From assembly GCF_918797505.1 (NCBI RefSeq), contig NC_092802.1:15831883-15895882 (forward strand): DNA of 64,000 bases, written 5' to 3'. Shown in pieces: positions 1 through 11,351 of this stretch. The notes beneath the pieces are model-generated. The model made no database searches and was not told the DNA's origin. It saw only the letters and a program-made list of their open reading frames with translations. The translations under genes and the position numbers were made by a program. This DNA is from Bemisia tabaci (Eukaryota; Arthropoda; Insecta; Hemiptera; Aleyrodidae). The first letter of the stretch is position 1. Each line of letters starts with the position of its first letter.

Positions 1-393
1 GTGGCATCAATGAACATAGGACAAAAGCCTCTGGAATTCCAAAAATTCTGATGTAATATACGAGTGAGTCAGATCGCAAACTAAACGTTACCGTGGCAGT
101 CTCTTCGATACAAAAATATGGCAATCTCAATCTTGACACTTTGGCTCAGCTACAGCAAATTGTTTACACTTTGACCAATAAGGGTGGGAAATAAACAAGG
201 TTTGATTGAGAAGCCTGCCAAACCCATTATAGTGCGCGAATGGACTCGAGTATAATATTGAGTTTCTTGTGAGCGGGCGATTCTAATGTCCCGTAACCAA
301 TGTAAAATAAAAACATTAATATCTTAGTTAGAAGTTCATTTCAGTGATTTTTGATGCAAGAATCGTGTTTTATATGAAATTCTGGGTAACAGA
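1..393. mobile_element. Left part of foldback MITE family X (copy X0), split by a retrotransposon
   Basis: This stretch matches, in order, the right half of the element at 30518-31102 and part of the one at 7860-8371. Shared blocks include a TTTGGCTCAGCTACAGCAAA-like stretch near 140, a GTGAGCGGGC block near 270 and the block just before 393. The element continues after the retrotransposon at 5357 and ends with TAGTGGTCC at 5391-5399, the same terminal sequence as the other two copies. Its outer left end lies outside the window. It is non-coding. Confidence 0.75.
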
Positions 394-573
394 CGTCCAC
401 GCCACACAGGCCACGCTCCTGAGCGTGGCTCACGAGTTGGCAACTACGCGCCCCGCCAAGCGCCGCGCGGAGCCTTTTCCCGGAAGGTTCTCGAGCCTTC
501 CTGCATTGTTCCACCACCGCTGCGCGCTCCCGCATCTCGGCGCCTCTGGACTCTTCTAGGATCCTTCGGACCC

Positions 574-609
574 ATATATATGCCACCGGCCCGACCGGCC
601 AGAGTCAGT
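574..609 (+). promoter_or_regulatory. LTR core promoter: TATA box plus initiator
   Basis: TATATATG begins at 574, and TCAGTC, matching the arthropod initiator consensus TCAGT, begins at 604. The spacing of about 30 nt is that expected of an RNA polymerase II core promoter. The same pair recurs in the 3' LTR at about 5215-5250. Confidence 0.6.
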
Positions 610-684
610 CTCGCATCTTTCACCTTTGCAGCTAGTTTCGTAGATTATAGTGCTGTTGTTCTTTTAGTGTTCTTTTGGTGTTCG

Positions 685-690
685 AATAAA
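685..690 (+). terminator. LTR polyadenylation signal AATAAA
   Basis: AATAAA lies about 80 nt downstream of the proposed initiator and is repeated at 5326-5331 in the 3' LTR, where it would serve for 3' end formation of the genomic transcript. Confidence 0.5.
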
Positions 691-738
691 TATTCTCACA
701 CCGATCCACGCGCGTCTTATTTCCTTCGTCCCCCACAC

Positions 739-755
739 TGGTGACCCTCGACGTG
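739..755 (+). other. tRNA primer-binding site of the retrotransposon
   Basis: TGGTGACCCTCGACGTG begins two bases after the LTR. Its complement ends in CCA, as a tRNA 3' end does. It resembles the TGGTGACCC...GACGTG binding sites common in insect LTR elements. I do not assign the tRNA. Confidence 0.55.
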
Positions 756-785
756 ATCTTGTTTCCCCCCGTTCCGTGAAATATA

Positions 786-1815
786 ATGGCTACCGACGGG
801 GACCCCCAGCCGACCAACGTCATACTCTCCGCCGACCAGTTCGCCGCCGTCCAACGTGTGACACTCCGCCCCATACCTATGCAGCCCGAGGACCCGGAGC
901 TTTGGTTCGACTTACTAGAGCAACAGTTCGCCCTCCACAACATCACCTCGGAACGCACGAGATTTATCCACGCCAGCACACTCCTGGAGGGACGTTTCGC
1001 GCAGGAAGTGAAGGACATCATACGGAACCCGCCCGCGGACACTCCTTACACCACACTCCGACGTGAGCTGATCAGCCGTCTCTCCATCTCCGAAGCGCAG
1101 CGCATCCGTCAGCTTCTCGGCCAGGAGGACCTCAACGGCCGCTCCCCGTCACAGTTCCTGCGGCACCTCCGCTCCCTCGCCGGATCACTCAGCATCCCGG
1201 ATCCCATCCTGCGGAATTTATGGCTCCAGCGTCTCCCGCCGCAGACACAGGCCATCCTCCAAGGACATAAAAATCAGCCACTTGACGAGCTCGCCAGCAT
1301 CGCAGATGGCATCATGGACGTGTTCCCGCAGCCACCCGTCCCCGCAGTGCACGCCTGTTCCAGCACGCCACGCGCTACGTCTGCTACCAGTCAACTCGCC
1401 GACATCGACGAACTCCAACGAAAGCTCGAGGCGCTGATGACCTACTGCAAGGACATTTGCCAGTCACGGCCCCGCCACCGCTCGCCGTCCAGAGACCCAT
1501 CTCCGCACCGCGGTTACCGCGACGACACATCACGCCGCCGCTACCGGGACGACGACACGCCGCGCGGACTATTATCCTGCCCGCGACTACTACCAACCAC
1601 GCGAGTACTCCCGCGGCGCATCTCCGTCCAGAAACCGCTACCGAGACCAGCCCTCCGAGCGTCCACGCAACCACCACCGCTCGCCACCCAGACCTCGACG
1701 CCGCCTCCTCGAGCCGAAAGATGGAACCTGTTTCTACCACACGAACTTCGGGGATGATGCTCGCAACTGCGCCCAGCCCTGCAATTACCAGTTAAACTCC
1801 ACCGGCAGCCGTTAA
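786..1815 (+). pseudogene. gag: Gag of the gypsy element, with one apparent frameshift
   Basis: Structural polyprotein that would package the element RNA. The frame opened by ATG 786 encodes a capsid-like region (FALHNITSERTRF near residue 50) and then an Arg/Asp/Tyr-rich linker. It stops at TGA 1755-1757. From about 1555, however, the +1 frame becomes the Gag-like one, continuing the Arg/Tyr-rich linker. It then carries a Cys-His knuckle (CFYH...C...C at about 1729-1790) and ends at TAA 1813-1815. I infer a 1-nt insertion or equivalent indel at about 1540-1565, which leaves this copy without its nucleic-acid-binding knuckle unless the ribosome shifts. Gag would normally end in a short overlap with pol, as here (1758-1815). 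The alternative, a sequencing error, cannot be excluded. Confidence 0.75.
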
Positions 1816-4800
1816 GGGCGGCGACCGACTGCCCCCCGTTCTCCAGCCGCCTTTGCGTCGTCGATCGCACAACGCAGCACCGCTTCCTCGTTGACACTGG
1901 CTCCGACGTCTGTTGTTTTCCACGCCGACTTCTCAAAGGAAAATTCACCCCCTCCTCCTACGAACTCAACGCAGCCAACAATTCTAGCATTCGCACTTAT
2001 GGCCTCCTGCCATTCACGCTTAACCTGGGCCTTCGCCGCGATTTTACCTGGCGATTCATAATCGCCGACGTCGCGGTGCCCATCATCGGCTCCGATTTTC
2101 TCGCACACTACAACCTGTTGGTAGACTGCCGTAATCACCGCCTCGTAGACGCGCTGACCAGTCTCCAAATTCCAGGCCTATCCGCAAACCTCAAGCAACC
2201 CAGTGTCAAAATGCTCAGTCAAGATCTCAACAACGAATACGAAATACTTCTGGCAGAATTTCCTGAACTCACTCGCCCTGCAGGGACGCCACGCGAGATC
2301 CGCCACTCGACGCAGCACTTCATCCGGACCAAACCTGGCCCGCCAGTGTCCTGCCGCCCACGGCGCCTCGATCCTGAGAGGCTCAACATCGCCAAACAAG
2401 AGTTCGACATTATGGTTCGTGACGGTACGGCTCGCCGCTCTGACAGCCCCTGGTCGTCCCCCCTCCACCTCGTCCCCAAGAAGGAAAAAGGCAGCTGGCG
2501 ACCCTGCGGCGACTATCGCGCCCTCAACGCACGCACTATTCCGGACCGCTACCCTGTCCGCCACATCCACGACTTCTCCAACAACCTTCGAGGCTGCACC
2601 GTTTTCTCCAAGATTGACCTCGTCAAGGCATACACTCAAATCCCCGTCTATCCACCGGACATCAAGAAAACAGCCATCACCACGCCGTTCGGCCTCTTTG
2701 AGTTCCCGTACATGACATTCGGTCTCCGCAATGCCGGTCAGACCTTCCAGCGCTTCATGGACGGAGTCCTCTCGGACCTGGATTTTTGCTTTCCGTATAT
2801 TGACGACATCTTGGTCTTCTCTCGCAACCACGCCGAGCACAAGAAACACCTCCGTATCCTGTTCCGCCGTTTGGCCGAGTACGGAATCCTCGTCAACATC
2901 AAAAAGTGCGTGTTCGGCGCCGCCTCAGTCTCCTTCCTTGGCTACCAGGTCTCCGCCGAAGGCATCCAGGCCCTCCCAGACCGCATCAAGGCCCTACAGG
3001 ACTACCCACCTCCAGCGACTGCACGTGGCTTACGCCGCTTCCTTGGAATGATCAATTTCTATCGCCGTTTTCTTCCCAAGGCTGCCGAGTACCAGGCACC
3101 GCTCAGCTCCGCACTAGCCGGCCTACGCGGCAATCAGCCCATCAACTGGACCCCGGACTTACAAGAAGCCTTCACTAAGTGCAAGGACAGTCTGGCCCAA
3201 GCTACACTCCTCGTCCATCCCCATCCACATGCGCGCCTTGGCCTTTTCGTCGACGCCTCGCTCCTCTCTGTCGGTGGTAGCCTCCAACAGTACATAGACG
3301 GGATGTGGCAACCGCTCGCCTTCTTCTCCCAGAAGCTCACCCCGAAGCAATCTCTCTGGCCAACTCCCTATCGCGAGCTCCACGCCATTTACACGGGCAT
3401 TCAGCACTTCCGACACCACCTCGAAACCCAGACTTTCTCGATCTTCAGCGACCATAAACCTCTAAGCACCATTTTTGACCCGAAGAAGGACAAACTTCCG
3501 CCAGTACAACTGAACCAGCTGACCTTCATTTCACAGTTCTCCACGGACATCCAGCATATACCTGGCGAGGAGAACGTCGTAGCTGACGCAATGTCCCGCA
3601 TCGAAGCCGTCACCTCCACAATCACTCCTGACCTTCTGAATATCTTAGCCAATTCTCAAGCTCAGGACGCAGAACTGCAGCAGCTTCGCGCCTCTCCGGA
3701 CACGTCCCTGCGTTTCGAGCGCATCCCCATACCTGGCTCCGATTTTCAACTATACTGTGACGTCTCCACGCCTCGCCCGCGTCCTTTCGTGCCTGCTCCA
3801 TTACGCAAGAAAATCTTCGACTCATTACACAACCTCAGCCACCCAGGGACAAAAGCCTCTGCTCGCCTGGTGTCGTCACGCTACGTCTGGCCTCACGTCA
3901 AGCAAGACTGCATTGCCTGGGCCAGAGCATGCCAAGCCTGCCAGTGCGCCAAGGTCTCTCGCCACGTTCAGACTCCTTTAGCGACCTTTTCACCCCCCTC
4001 ATCCCGGTTTCAGCACGTACACATCGACCTCATCGGACCGCTTCCACCTGCTGGCCCCTACCGCTACTGCCTCACCGCCATCGACCGTTTCACTCGCTGG
4101 CCGGAGGTTTGGCCCCTCCAGTCCATCACGGCAGAGGAAGTTGCCAATGGTCTCATCTCCTGTTGGGTGTCTCGCTTTGGCTCGCCGCACACCATCACGA
4201 CGGACCAAGGAAAACAGTTCGAATCTGAGCTCTTCTGCGCCCTCGGCAAGATCCTCGGCACCCACCGCTCCCGCACAACCAGTTACCATCCGGCCGCCAA
4301 CGGCATCGTGGAGCGTTTTCATCGCCACCTCAAGGCCGCCCTCATGTGTTACCCTAACGAAACCTGGCTCCAGGCCCTACCTATGGTTCTCCTCGGCATC
4401 CGCACTTCAATCAAAGAGGACCTACACGCATCTCCAGCTGAGTTGGTTTACGGGGAGCCTCTCCGTGTTCCGGGCGACCTCCTCACCACATCTGCCCCTG
4501 CCGACGCGGTTTCAACTCCAGAGCTATTACATCGTCTTCGCCGCCAAATGGCCGATCTACGCCCAGTGCCAGGCACGCGTCACGCCAAACCACACTCTTT
4601 TGTCTTCAAGGACCTGTCAACATGCACACACGTTTTCCTTCGCGACGACACCGTTCGCCGGTCACTCCAAAAACCATACACTGGCCCACATCAGGTAGTT
4701 TCCCGGGACGACAAGACCATCACACTTCTCATTAAGGGCAAGGAATCCCGCGTCAGCCTCGACCGCGTCAAGCCCGCCTACATCACGGCTCCTGATGGCA

Positions 4801-5063
4801 ACGTCTACACCAAGCCTGCACCACCAGCACCACCTGCAAGGACTGCATCTCCAACGACGCCAATTTCTGCGCCCCCCGGCGCAACACCTGAGACTGCTCC
4901 TGCCACCACTCGGCCCGATTCTACTCATCCTTCGGCACTCTCGGACCCGCACTACACCACCCGATCAGGCAGACGTGTACGCTTCCGGTTTCCGCCCCAA
5001 GTCCGTTTTCTCTCACCGCGGAGGAGTGGTGTGGCGTCCACGCCACACAGGCCACGCTCCTGA
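1758..5063 (+). CDS. pol: Pol polyprotein: protease, reverse transcriptase, RNase H, integrase
   Basis: Copies the element RNA into DNA and inserts it. The frame is open from 1758; the first ATG (2076) lies after the protease, so translation probably enters by a -1 shift from the end of Gag. Protease: [10 protein letters not shown] at about 1884-1913. Reverse transcriptase: [14 protein letters not shown], then [15 protein letters not shown], then PYIDDILVF at about 2790-2817. RNase [13 protein letters not shown] at about 3240 and FSDHKPL at about 3445. Integrase: an HHCC zinc finger at about 3825-3940 (H, H, CQACQC), then the DDE core with Asp in HIDLIG (about 4022), Asp in TTDQGKQF (about 4198) and Glu in [10 protein letters not shown] (about 4300). 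The tail is Pro/Thr-rich and runs 34 nt into the 3' LTR. There is no chromodomain. All catalytic motifs look intact over a single uninterrupted frame. Confidence 0.92.
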   Translation, partial: CSQLRPALQLPVKLHRQPLRAATDCPPFSSRLCVVDRTTQHRFLVDTGSDVCCFPRRLLKGKFTPSSYELNAANNSSIRTYGLLPFTLNLGLRRDFTWRFIIADVAVPIIGSDFLAHYNLLVDCRNHRLVDALTSLQIPGLSANLKQPSVKMLSQDLNNEYEILLAEFPELTRPAGTPREIRHSTQHFIRTKPGPPVSCRPRRLDPERLNIAKQEFDIMVRDGTARRSDSPWSSPLHLVPKKEKGSWRPCGDYRALNARTIPDRYPVRHIHDFSNNLRGCTVFSKIDLVKAYTQIPVYPPDIKKTAITTPFGLFEFPYMTFGLRNAGQTFQRFMDGVLSDLDFCFPYIDDILVFSRNHAEHKKHLRILFRRLAEYGILVNIKKCVFGAASVSFLGYQVSAEGIQALPDRIKALQDYPPPATARGLRRFLGMINFYRRFLPKAAEYQAPLSSALAGLRGNQPINWTPDLQEAFTKCKDSLAQATLLVHPHPHARLGLFVDASLLSVGGSLQQYIDGMWQPLAFFSQKLTPKQSLWPTPYRELHAIYTGIQHFRHHLETQTFSIFSDHKPLSTIFDPKKDKLPPVQLNQLTFISQFSTDIQHIPGEENVVADAMSRIEAVTSTITPDLLNILANSQAQDAELQQLRASPDTSLRFERIPIPGSDFQLYCDVSTPRPRPFVPAPLRKKIFDSLHNLSHPGTKASARLVSSRYVWPHVKQDCIAWARACQACQCAKVSRHVQTPLATFSPPSSRFQHVHIDLIGPLPPAGPYRYCLTAIDRFTRWPEVWPLQSITAEEVANGLISCWVSRFGSPHTITTDQGKQFESELFCALGKILGTHRSRTTSYHPAANGIVERFHRHLKAALMCYPNETWLQALPMVLLGIRTSIKEDLHASPAELVYGEPLRVPGDLLTTSAPADAVSTPELLHRLRRQMADLRPVPGTRHAKPHSFVFKDLSTCTHVFLRDDTVRRSLQKPYTGPHQVVSRDDKTITLLIKGKESRVSLDRVKPAYITAPDGNVYTKPAPPAPPARTASPTTPISAPPGATPETAPATTRPDSTHPSALSDPHYTTRSGRRVRFRFPPQVRFLSPRRSGVASTPHRPRS

Positions 5064-5356
5064 GCGTGGCTCACGAGTTGGCAACTACGCGCCCCGCCAA
5101 GCGCCGCGCGGAGCCTTTTCCCGGAAGGTTCTCGAGCCTTCCTGCATTGTTCCACCACCGCTGCGCGCTCCCGCATCTCGGCGCCTCTGGACTCTTCTAG
5201 GATCCTTCGGACCCATATATATGCCACCGGCCCGACCGGCCAGAGTCAGTCTCGCATCTTTCACCTTTGCAGCTAGTTTCGTAGATTATAGTGCTGTTGT
5301 TCTTTTAGTGTTCTTTTGGTGTTCGAATAAATATTCTCACACCGATCCACGCGCGT
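5030..5356 (+). repeat. 3' LTR of the gypsy element
   Basis: It begins TGTGGCGTCCACGCCACA, an 18-nt near-perfect palindrome, right after a purine-rich tract GCGGAGGAGTGG. It repeats 394-715 without visible difference, then stops at 5356 where family X sequence resumes (ACATGTATCGG). The last 22 nt of a full LTR, seen at 716-737, are absent. Confidence 0.88.
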
Positions 5357-5399
5357 ACATGTATCGGAATGCTTAAATTCCAACCTTGTGTAGTGGTCC
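5357..5399. mobile_element. Right end of foldback MITE family X (copy X0)
   Basis: ACATGTATCGGAATGC followed 27 nt later by TAGTGGTCC matches the right terminus at 31060-31102. Joined in thought with 1-393, it shows that the retrotransposon sits inside an older copy of this element. Confidence 0.75.
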
Positions 5400-5447
5400 T
5401 TTACAGATAATGAAAACAAAGAGGAACACAGAATGAGCTAAACATAC

Positions 5448-8400
5448 CTTTTGCGGTTGTCCTTTAGAGAGTAGAACTGCCATTCACTCAGGTCTTCACT
5501 GGTCACACAACAAGAAGTTTTGAATGATACTATTTCAGCAAGTAATTCCACTACTTTAAACAGAACTTGTTTGTCTCCTGCTACAGCTTCCGCACAAGCA
5601 CTAAGGGTTCCAGGTAGGATAAGAGCTTCAAAATTCACATAACTGAGGGTTTGCTTTACAAACTCTATTAAGAGCTCGAAATTGAATTTTGAGAATACCT
5701 GCAAAAGGAAACGAGTCTTACATTTCTAATTTGACATAGCAGGAAAATACAACTAAGAAGAGGACTTTTTTTTCCCAATCAGTTATATGGTTGAAATAGG
5801 GTTTACAAAAGCTCTATGGGGTTAATTGAATTAAACATATTTTAGGGAGGATCCATCGCTGGCTTTAAACAACTTCAGGCCCAAAAACTTCCGTTGAACC
5901 AATAGAGATTTTTAATGAGAGCTACTGAAATTACGGAATTACTACTTACCAACTTCACCTCAGGATTAAAGGACCCATCTCAACACTTATGGCAAATTTT
6001 TGAAGCTATCTAAGTATGAAATTTTAGAAACCTTCGACATTTTTGACTCAACCATCATGGAGCATAAAGTTTGATGATGACCAATATCTTGGGATCCATG
6101 CTAGGCCAGAACCCCTAATTTCCAAGCAACAACAGTTTAATTTCCAATTCAGGAATATTGAACATCTATCTATGATTTTTCCATCTCAGTTTTGGGAGAA
6201 GTATGGAATCTTTAAAGGTTGCCACGTTTAGGTTTAAGTAATTTTTAAAGCCATATTTTTTTAGATTAGATATTTGATGAAAAAAATGACCTTTTTCTGC
6301 AGCTAAAGGAGACTATGTTTTTTAGAGGAAGAATTACCAGCTTCCAAGTAGTTTTAAACAAAAGATTGCAGAAAAAAGTCAAACTGAACTTTGGAGAACT
6401 TGGAGGAGAAACGAAAAGCAAACTATGTTCCAAATAAAGACTTGAAATACCTTTGATGACAGTTGAACGGCTGACTCCTGTGACAAATGAAGATTTTGGG
6501 ACTTCAGTAGTGTGGAAGCCACGTCTGACACCAATCGATTAACTTGTGAGGGGAGGTCTGCATCCAAAAGTTCCATTGTTGCACCGATAAGTTGACCTGG
6601 ATTGGTGACCGATGCAGCGTCTCTACCTTTCAAAACTATCAGTATTAACGCTAACATGTCTTGAATGTTAGTTTCGGTTTTTTCAGTTGATTTTGCTTTC
6701 CAGCGCTCTAAGAACTTTTTCAATGTATTCTGAAAAATTGAGCAAAAAAAAATTATTTAAATTAAAAACAGTGATACCATGGACACTTTGCAAAAAAAAA
6801 AAAAAAAAATAATAATAATAAAAAAAAAAAAACTTGTGTTAAATTATAATTGCAATCTCATTATAAGACATGGGGTTGCAACCCCTAGCCTATCCCTAGG
6901 GGGCGCTTCGCATCTTCGAGTGCCCCATTGAGTTTAAGTCTAAATCAAGCGGGTTTATCTAGATACTATCTTCTGTCAATAGCCTTAAAAATCATGAAAA
7001 TCAGCCCAGGTAGGTCTTTAAAACAAACCAGGACAAAAGAAGAACATTGGCATTGTTTAAATGGGAGAATCAACAACTTTATTGTGCAAAATAATGGAAA
7101 TCCTTAACATATTTCTAAAATCTGAACAGAGCGCGCTATCCAAAGCCTATCAGTGATTGAAAACTGCAAAAATCATGAAAATCGGCCTTGCAAAATAGTG
7201 GAACAAACAGAGACAAAAAATGAAAACTTATGGGGTCAGATACCTTTTAGTTATAATAAAATACTTGTAGGCCGATAAAAATGTGAGGATTTTGGTACTT
7301 TATTTGCTCAATAGGAGGGGTAGTTTTGTTTTGATAAGACGCCTTTTTTGAGCCCCAGTCAAAATCTTTTACCTTTTTATGAGAAATCACATGCTAGTAT
7401 GAGTATTAAATACCTCAAGAAAACTTAAAATATTTTTGAAGTAACAGACGTGATTGGTGAAAATAAGCATTGACTACTCACCAAAAGAACAGTCCACAAG
7501 AGCTCACAATTTTTGGGACTGACCGACTTGTTGACATGACCCAACATTTCCGCAAGGATCTTGAATAAAACATCATGTGGTAGCTCATCATCAGATAGTG
7601 ACTCGAAAAGAAATGGAAAATACTGATTTGCACAGCTATGAAACTGTCCTGTAATTCCTTTGATGATTGCAAAAAACAATCGACCACAACCTGCAATTTT
7701 CTGAAAGAATAAAAAAGATAATGGAATTTTGGACTGGTGAAAAAATGACAAGAAAATATCAATAAACCCCGAGAAAACGAGAGGATATTCTCTACTAAAA
7801 TTTGACTTTGATGATTTTTCACTACATTTTAAACTAACATTCTTTTTTGCAAAGGGAACCTTTTAAGCATCATTTTACATAGAACACAATTCGTGCAACA
7901 AAATTACGATAAGTAACTCCTAAATAAGATATGCTCGTTTTTCCATGCATAAATTCGAACTTCCCGCTCATAAAAAACCATGATCTGTTTGAGTTAAATC
8001 GTCCACTAAATATTAAAAAAAAAACAGAAAAACAGTCTCTGCGGTATGAATATACGGCAACTACAATTTTAGCACTTTGGCTCTGCTGTTGCATATTTTA
8101 ACACTTTTTGCAACAAAGGGTGGGAAGGAATCACTACTCAATTAAAAACCCTGTCGAAACCGTTGTAGTGTACAATTTGATTCAGGTAGACTTTGGTTTT
8201 TCTTGTGAGCAGGGAATTGAAATTTTCCATAACAGGTGCTACATAAGTTGTGGATATCTTGGTGAGGAATTAGTTTTGGTAATTTTTATTGCACAATTTG
8301 TGTCCTACATCAAATTTTGAAGATGATACATGTATCACCAATATTTACATTTTCACTTTGTTTAGTGGTCCATTTTGTACGATTTAAGTTCCAATCTAAA

Positions 8401-11351
8401 TAATAAGGAAAATTATTGACATTTATGTTAAAGTGACTAGCTGTGTCTCCTTTATGATACAATGAGAGAAAAATGTATTCTTTTTTGAGTTTAACTGAGA
8501 AAAAAAAGGGATCATCATCACCAGCAATTAGACAAATTAGCGACAAGTACACTAATTTGCAAAAATATGCACTTTCGGCCTCCGTAAGCTGATTCCTTTC
8601 ACATTAAGATAATCTAGGCTAAAACCAACTATACCACACAAAAGGGAATAGCACTTACATCATCATGCGTGCTGCTAATATTTTCCAGGACCAATTTCAT
8701 GAACGATTTCCTGTCCTTGACTTTTCGAGCAACAAATGCGAAAGTGTCTGCTGCAAAATTGTTGATATACCAGGGTTTTGAACTACTCAGAAGTGGCAGA
8801 AGACTTTTGAAAACGATTCCGATGTTTTTGACGAGAACTCTCCACAAGAATTTCAATAAATAGGCGAGACACGAAAATGTCCATTCAAGCTGATCAGCGT
8901 CCTGACAGTTTAGAAGTTGCAGAAGTTGATGGTAAACGTCAAAATAATACGGGTAGAATTCTTTTTCCAAGTCTTGAGCTAGCGCAACTACAAGCCTGAA
9001 AAAAAAATAGTAGCCAGAGGATTCAGTTAAATTAATATGAGGACAACATTCGATAAAATAAATAAGAGGGTGAAGAGGCATATTTTTTGCTCCACTGACA
9101 TAAGGGTGCACCTCTCTTTCCTCGTAAGCCCCATACAAACAGCGGGGCCCACGTAGAAATTGAGAAACACCCTTAGATCAGAAGAGCGAGAATTTATCAC
9201 AGGGCTATTTTTGGAACCTTGTTCACGATTTGTTATGTAGATATGTTAATTGGTGAAAAAAAGTTTGAGGATTCAAGGTGGGGGCAGAATGTTCTTTGCT
9301 TACGTATTTTTTGAGGGTGTCTTCACACTGCTGTTCACTTAAGACCACTTTACCTTTACATTTATTGAGGCGGCCATCACAACACTGTCTATAAAAGACT
9401 GTGCAAATCAATATTCTCTTCGCTTGGAAGAGCATGCCATCCAGTTTTCTTTGCCAAAAGTAATACGCTTTGTAGTTTTGTTCTAAAAAAATAGAGTTTT
9501 TTATTTAATCTAAAAAATGCCATCTGCTTCCACAATTTTTTCCCTTTTCCAGGTGCCTTTGCATTTTTCCCACCATCAGCCAATCAAGCACCCTGGCCTT
9601 TTCTACGCCCCTGGGATTTGAAGTCAAGGTCTAATTGGCACAAAGAAAAATTATATAAGAAAAAAATTCAGTCTTCATGGTTCTCCCGCTAATAATTTGT
9701 GATTTTTTCTCGAGCCTGATTTTATATGATTTAAATTGGGTCTTGAGATATGAATTGGATTTTGAGGCTTTAGCTTAGATTTTAAGATCTGTTTCTGAGA
9801 ACTAGGCAAAATATGCAAATTTTTGACCATTCAAATAACCCTACTGATCGGCTGGTAGTTCCACATTATTTTATCTTGCCATCCTATGCAAGTACAAGAA
9901 TACTTAATCAAAAAATGCTTGACTTAGAGAATAAAAAGATTTTAATCGACGGTGTAAGTCTGCAATCACATAACTCAGTTTGCGACGACGCAGACTTCCT
10001 GTCATACTTTATTTTTTCAACAGAAAACTACTCAACAGCAATTTCTTAAAACTGCCATGATTTTTCTCCTGCGTACGAAGAAAATTCTGCACAAACTTCA
10101 AGGAATGATGTCAATTTGTTCTCTTTTAAAATATGACATAGAGGCGGAGATTTTCAGACACCGCAAACAAGATGTGTGATTGCGGACTTATGCCGTCGTA
10201 ATGTGACGTGTTCAATATTTGAATTTTAAAATAAGGACTCAATTGAAGTTTCTTCAGTTTTTTTTTTAAAAAAACATAAATCAACTTACTCTAATGTAGT
10301 TTGAAGTGAATATTGATCTGGATTCTTCAAAGTTTCAAGCAAGATGCTCAGAATTTGATCCTTCTGAGCTATAACATCCACTGGTGATTTTACGTTGCCT
10401 GGCAGTTGTCTGCGAAGCTTCTTATAGCTTTCCGAGTAGTTCAAGTCATCCCACTTGACCAATCGCTGATGGAGAAATGATGGAGCGTCCTCCCCTTCTT
10501 CTGGAGACTCATTTTCATGCCCCACCCGGTGGAACACATCCACATTTACACCGGAGATGCGCTCTCCAAATGATTGAAACTAAAAGGAGAAAATTGATGC
10601 GATTGAAATTAGAATGACTTCAATTTTCGCTGCAGTGTTGTTTAATGGAAAAATAATCCAAAAGGAAAGCAATCAGGGCAGCATTGGTCATCATTATTGA
10701 ACATTTTCATGGTTTTGGTTAAGAGCATAATGGTTATGGGTACACAATGTTGGTGCCATGTCACAGAAAAGCGATATTTATAGATTTTTTTTGCAATGGT
10801 AGCATTGAGAGAGGTTATGCCATTGTTTTAGTTTGGATCCAATCATATAATATGGAGAAAACCTCATTGACGCGCCACTAATAGCGTCTATATGGAATGC
10901 TTCAAAATAACAAATAATATTAACTCGTTTAAGTGCGTCTGGTAACGGAAATACCATAATGGATTACTTGATTGGTTCTTTGATGTTTTGCAGAATATTC
11001 TCTCTAGAGACAGTGCAGAAATCTTTATTTACTGCTCTGACACAGTCAAGGGATAAACAATTCTGAGACATAATAGAGCAAATTGATGTACCACTGTGTT
11101 GGAGTCGTAACGTAAACATGACTGCACTGTTGATATGGAACTTAACTGAACTTGATCTGACAGATACAAAGGTTGATCTACGACTAATAGCTTAGGTATT
11201 ATTTTATCGGTAGTTTATGACAATTAAATCTGTGCGTGTAATTTTTCAAATTTCTGAATAAGCAGTTGCAGTCCTTCGGTTGTACAAATACGAGTAGAAA
11301 TCATACCTTGAATAAGTTAGTAGTTTTGTGACGTCCGGGTTTGTTCTTCAT
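5448..11351 (-). CDS. UTP20: UTP20 (DRIM) small-subunit processome component, 5' exons
   Basis: Very large HEAT-repeat nucleolar protein of the small-subunit processome, needed for early 18S rRNA processing. Six coding exons are visible on the minus strand: 11351-11307, 10579-10290, 8995-8659, 7700-7482, 6729-6451 and 5698-5448. All junctions keep phase with GT-AG borders, giving about 473 residues. The start MKNKPGRHKT has a good context (AAAATG) and matches the family's N-terminus. Exon 2 carries FHQRL-type sequence (FLHQRLVKWDDLNYSE). Exon 3 is the most diagnostic: LVVALAQDLEKEFYPYY, then an LEWTFSCLAYLLKFLWR stretch and NNFAADTFAFVARKV. Exons 4-6 continue as alpha-helical repeats. Family members run to roughly 2,700 residues, so most of the gene lies left of the window. 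The intron after exon 6 holds the gypsy element, in antisense. Start, exons and identity are seen; function is from the family. Confidence 0.9.
6788..6835. repeat. A-rich/ATA microsatellite in a UTP20 intron
   Basis: A run of A followed by AATAATAATA and more A. The rest of this intron (5699-6450, 6730-7481) shows no other feature I can name. Confidence 0.7.
7860..8371. mobile_element. Foldback MITE family X (copy X1)
   Basis: Diverged copy in UTP20 intron 3, between the exons 8995-8659 and 7700-7482. Its right end TAGTGGTCC at 8363-8371 and blocks such as GTGAGCAGGGAATTGAA match copies X0 and X2. The left terminal part, present in X2, is missing. No coding potential. Confidence 0.65.
9947..10200. 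mobile_element. MITE family U (copy U1)
   Basis: About 254 bp bounded by inverted CGACGGTGTAAGTCTGCAAT / ATTGCGGACTTATGCCGTCG. The interior (CAGACTTCCTGTCATACTTT) is shared with copies at 17123-17378 and 29424-29662. It sits in UTP20 intron 2. Confidence 0.7.

Larger units (their letters stand above)
394..737 (+). repeat. 5' LTR of the gypsy element
   Basis: Its first 322 nt match 5035-5356 without visible difference. The right end is placed at 737 because CACA is followed by a primer-binding site at 739. A strong hairpin, GCCACGCTC/GAGCGTGGC, lies at about 411-432. The LTR carries a TATA box, an initiator and a polyadenylation signal. Compared with the 3' copy it lacks the outermost five bases. 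Confidence 0.88.
394..5356 (+). mobile_element. Gypsy/Ty3-type LTR retrotransposon, recently inserted
   Basis: A complete-looking element: LTR, primer-binding site, gag, pol in the order protease-RT-RNase H-integrase, polypurine tract (about 5019-5029), LTR. There is no envelope gene. The 322-nt segments 394-715 and 5035-5356 read as identical, which implies a young insertion. Pol with integrase after RNase H is the gypsy/Ty3 order. The element lies in family X, itself inside an intron of UTP20, on the strand opposite to that gene. Both outer termini look shortened: the left LTR lacks the TGTGG seen at 5030-5034, and the right LTR lacks the about 22 nt seen at 716-737. No clear 4-6 bp target duplication is visible. 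Confidence 0.92.

Noticed and set aside
341..586. Open frames across the LTR on both strands
   Set aside because: Repeated in the second LTR with different ends, no family resemblance; they are shadows of a GC-rich LTR.
1755..1757. Gag and Pol lie in one frame separated by a single TGA, as in stop-codon readthrough elements
   Set aside because: The Cys-His knuckle that should precede the stop is in the +1 frame, ending at TAA 1813. A frameshift arrangement explains the data better.
4800..5063. Envelope remnant at the 3' end of the retrotransposon
   Set aside because: The Pol frame continues to the LTR with only a Pro/Thr-rich tail; no membrane segment or second open frame.
8669..8863. Forward open frame of 64 codons
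   Set aside because: Exact antisense of UTP20 exon 3.
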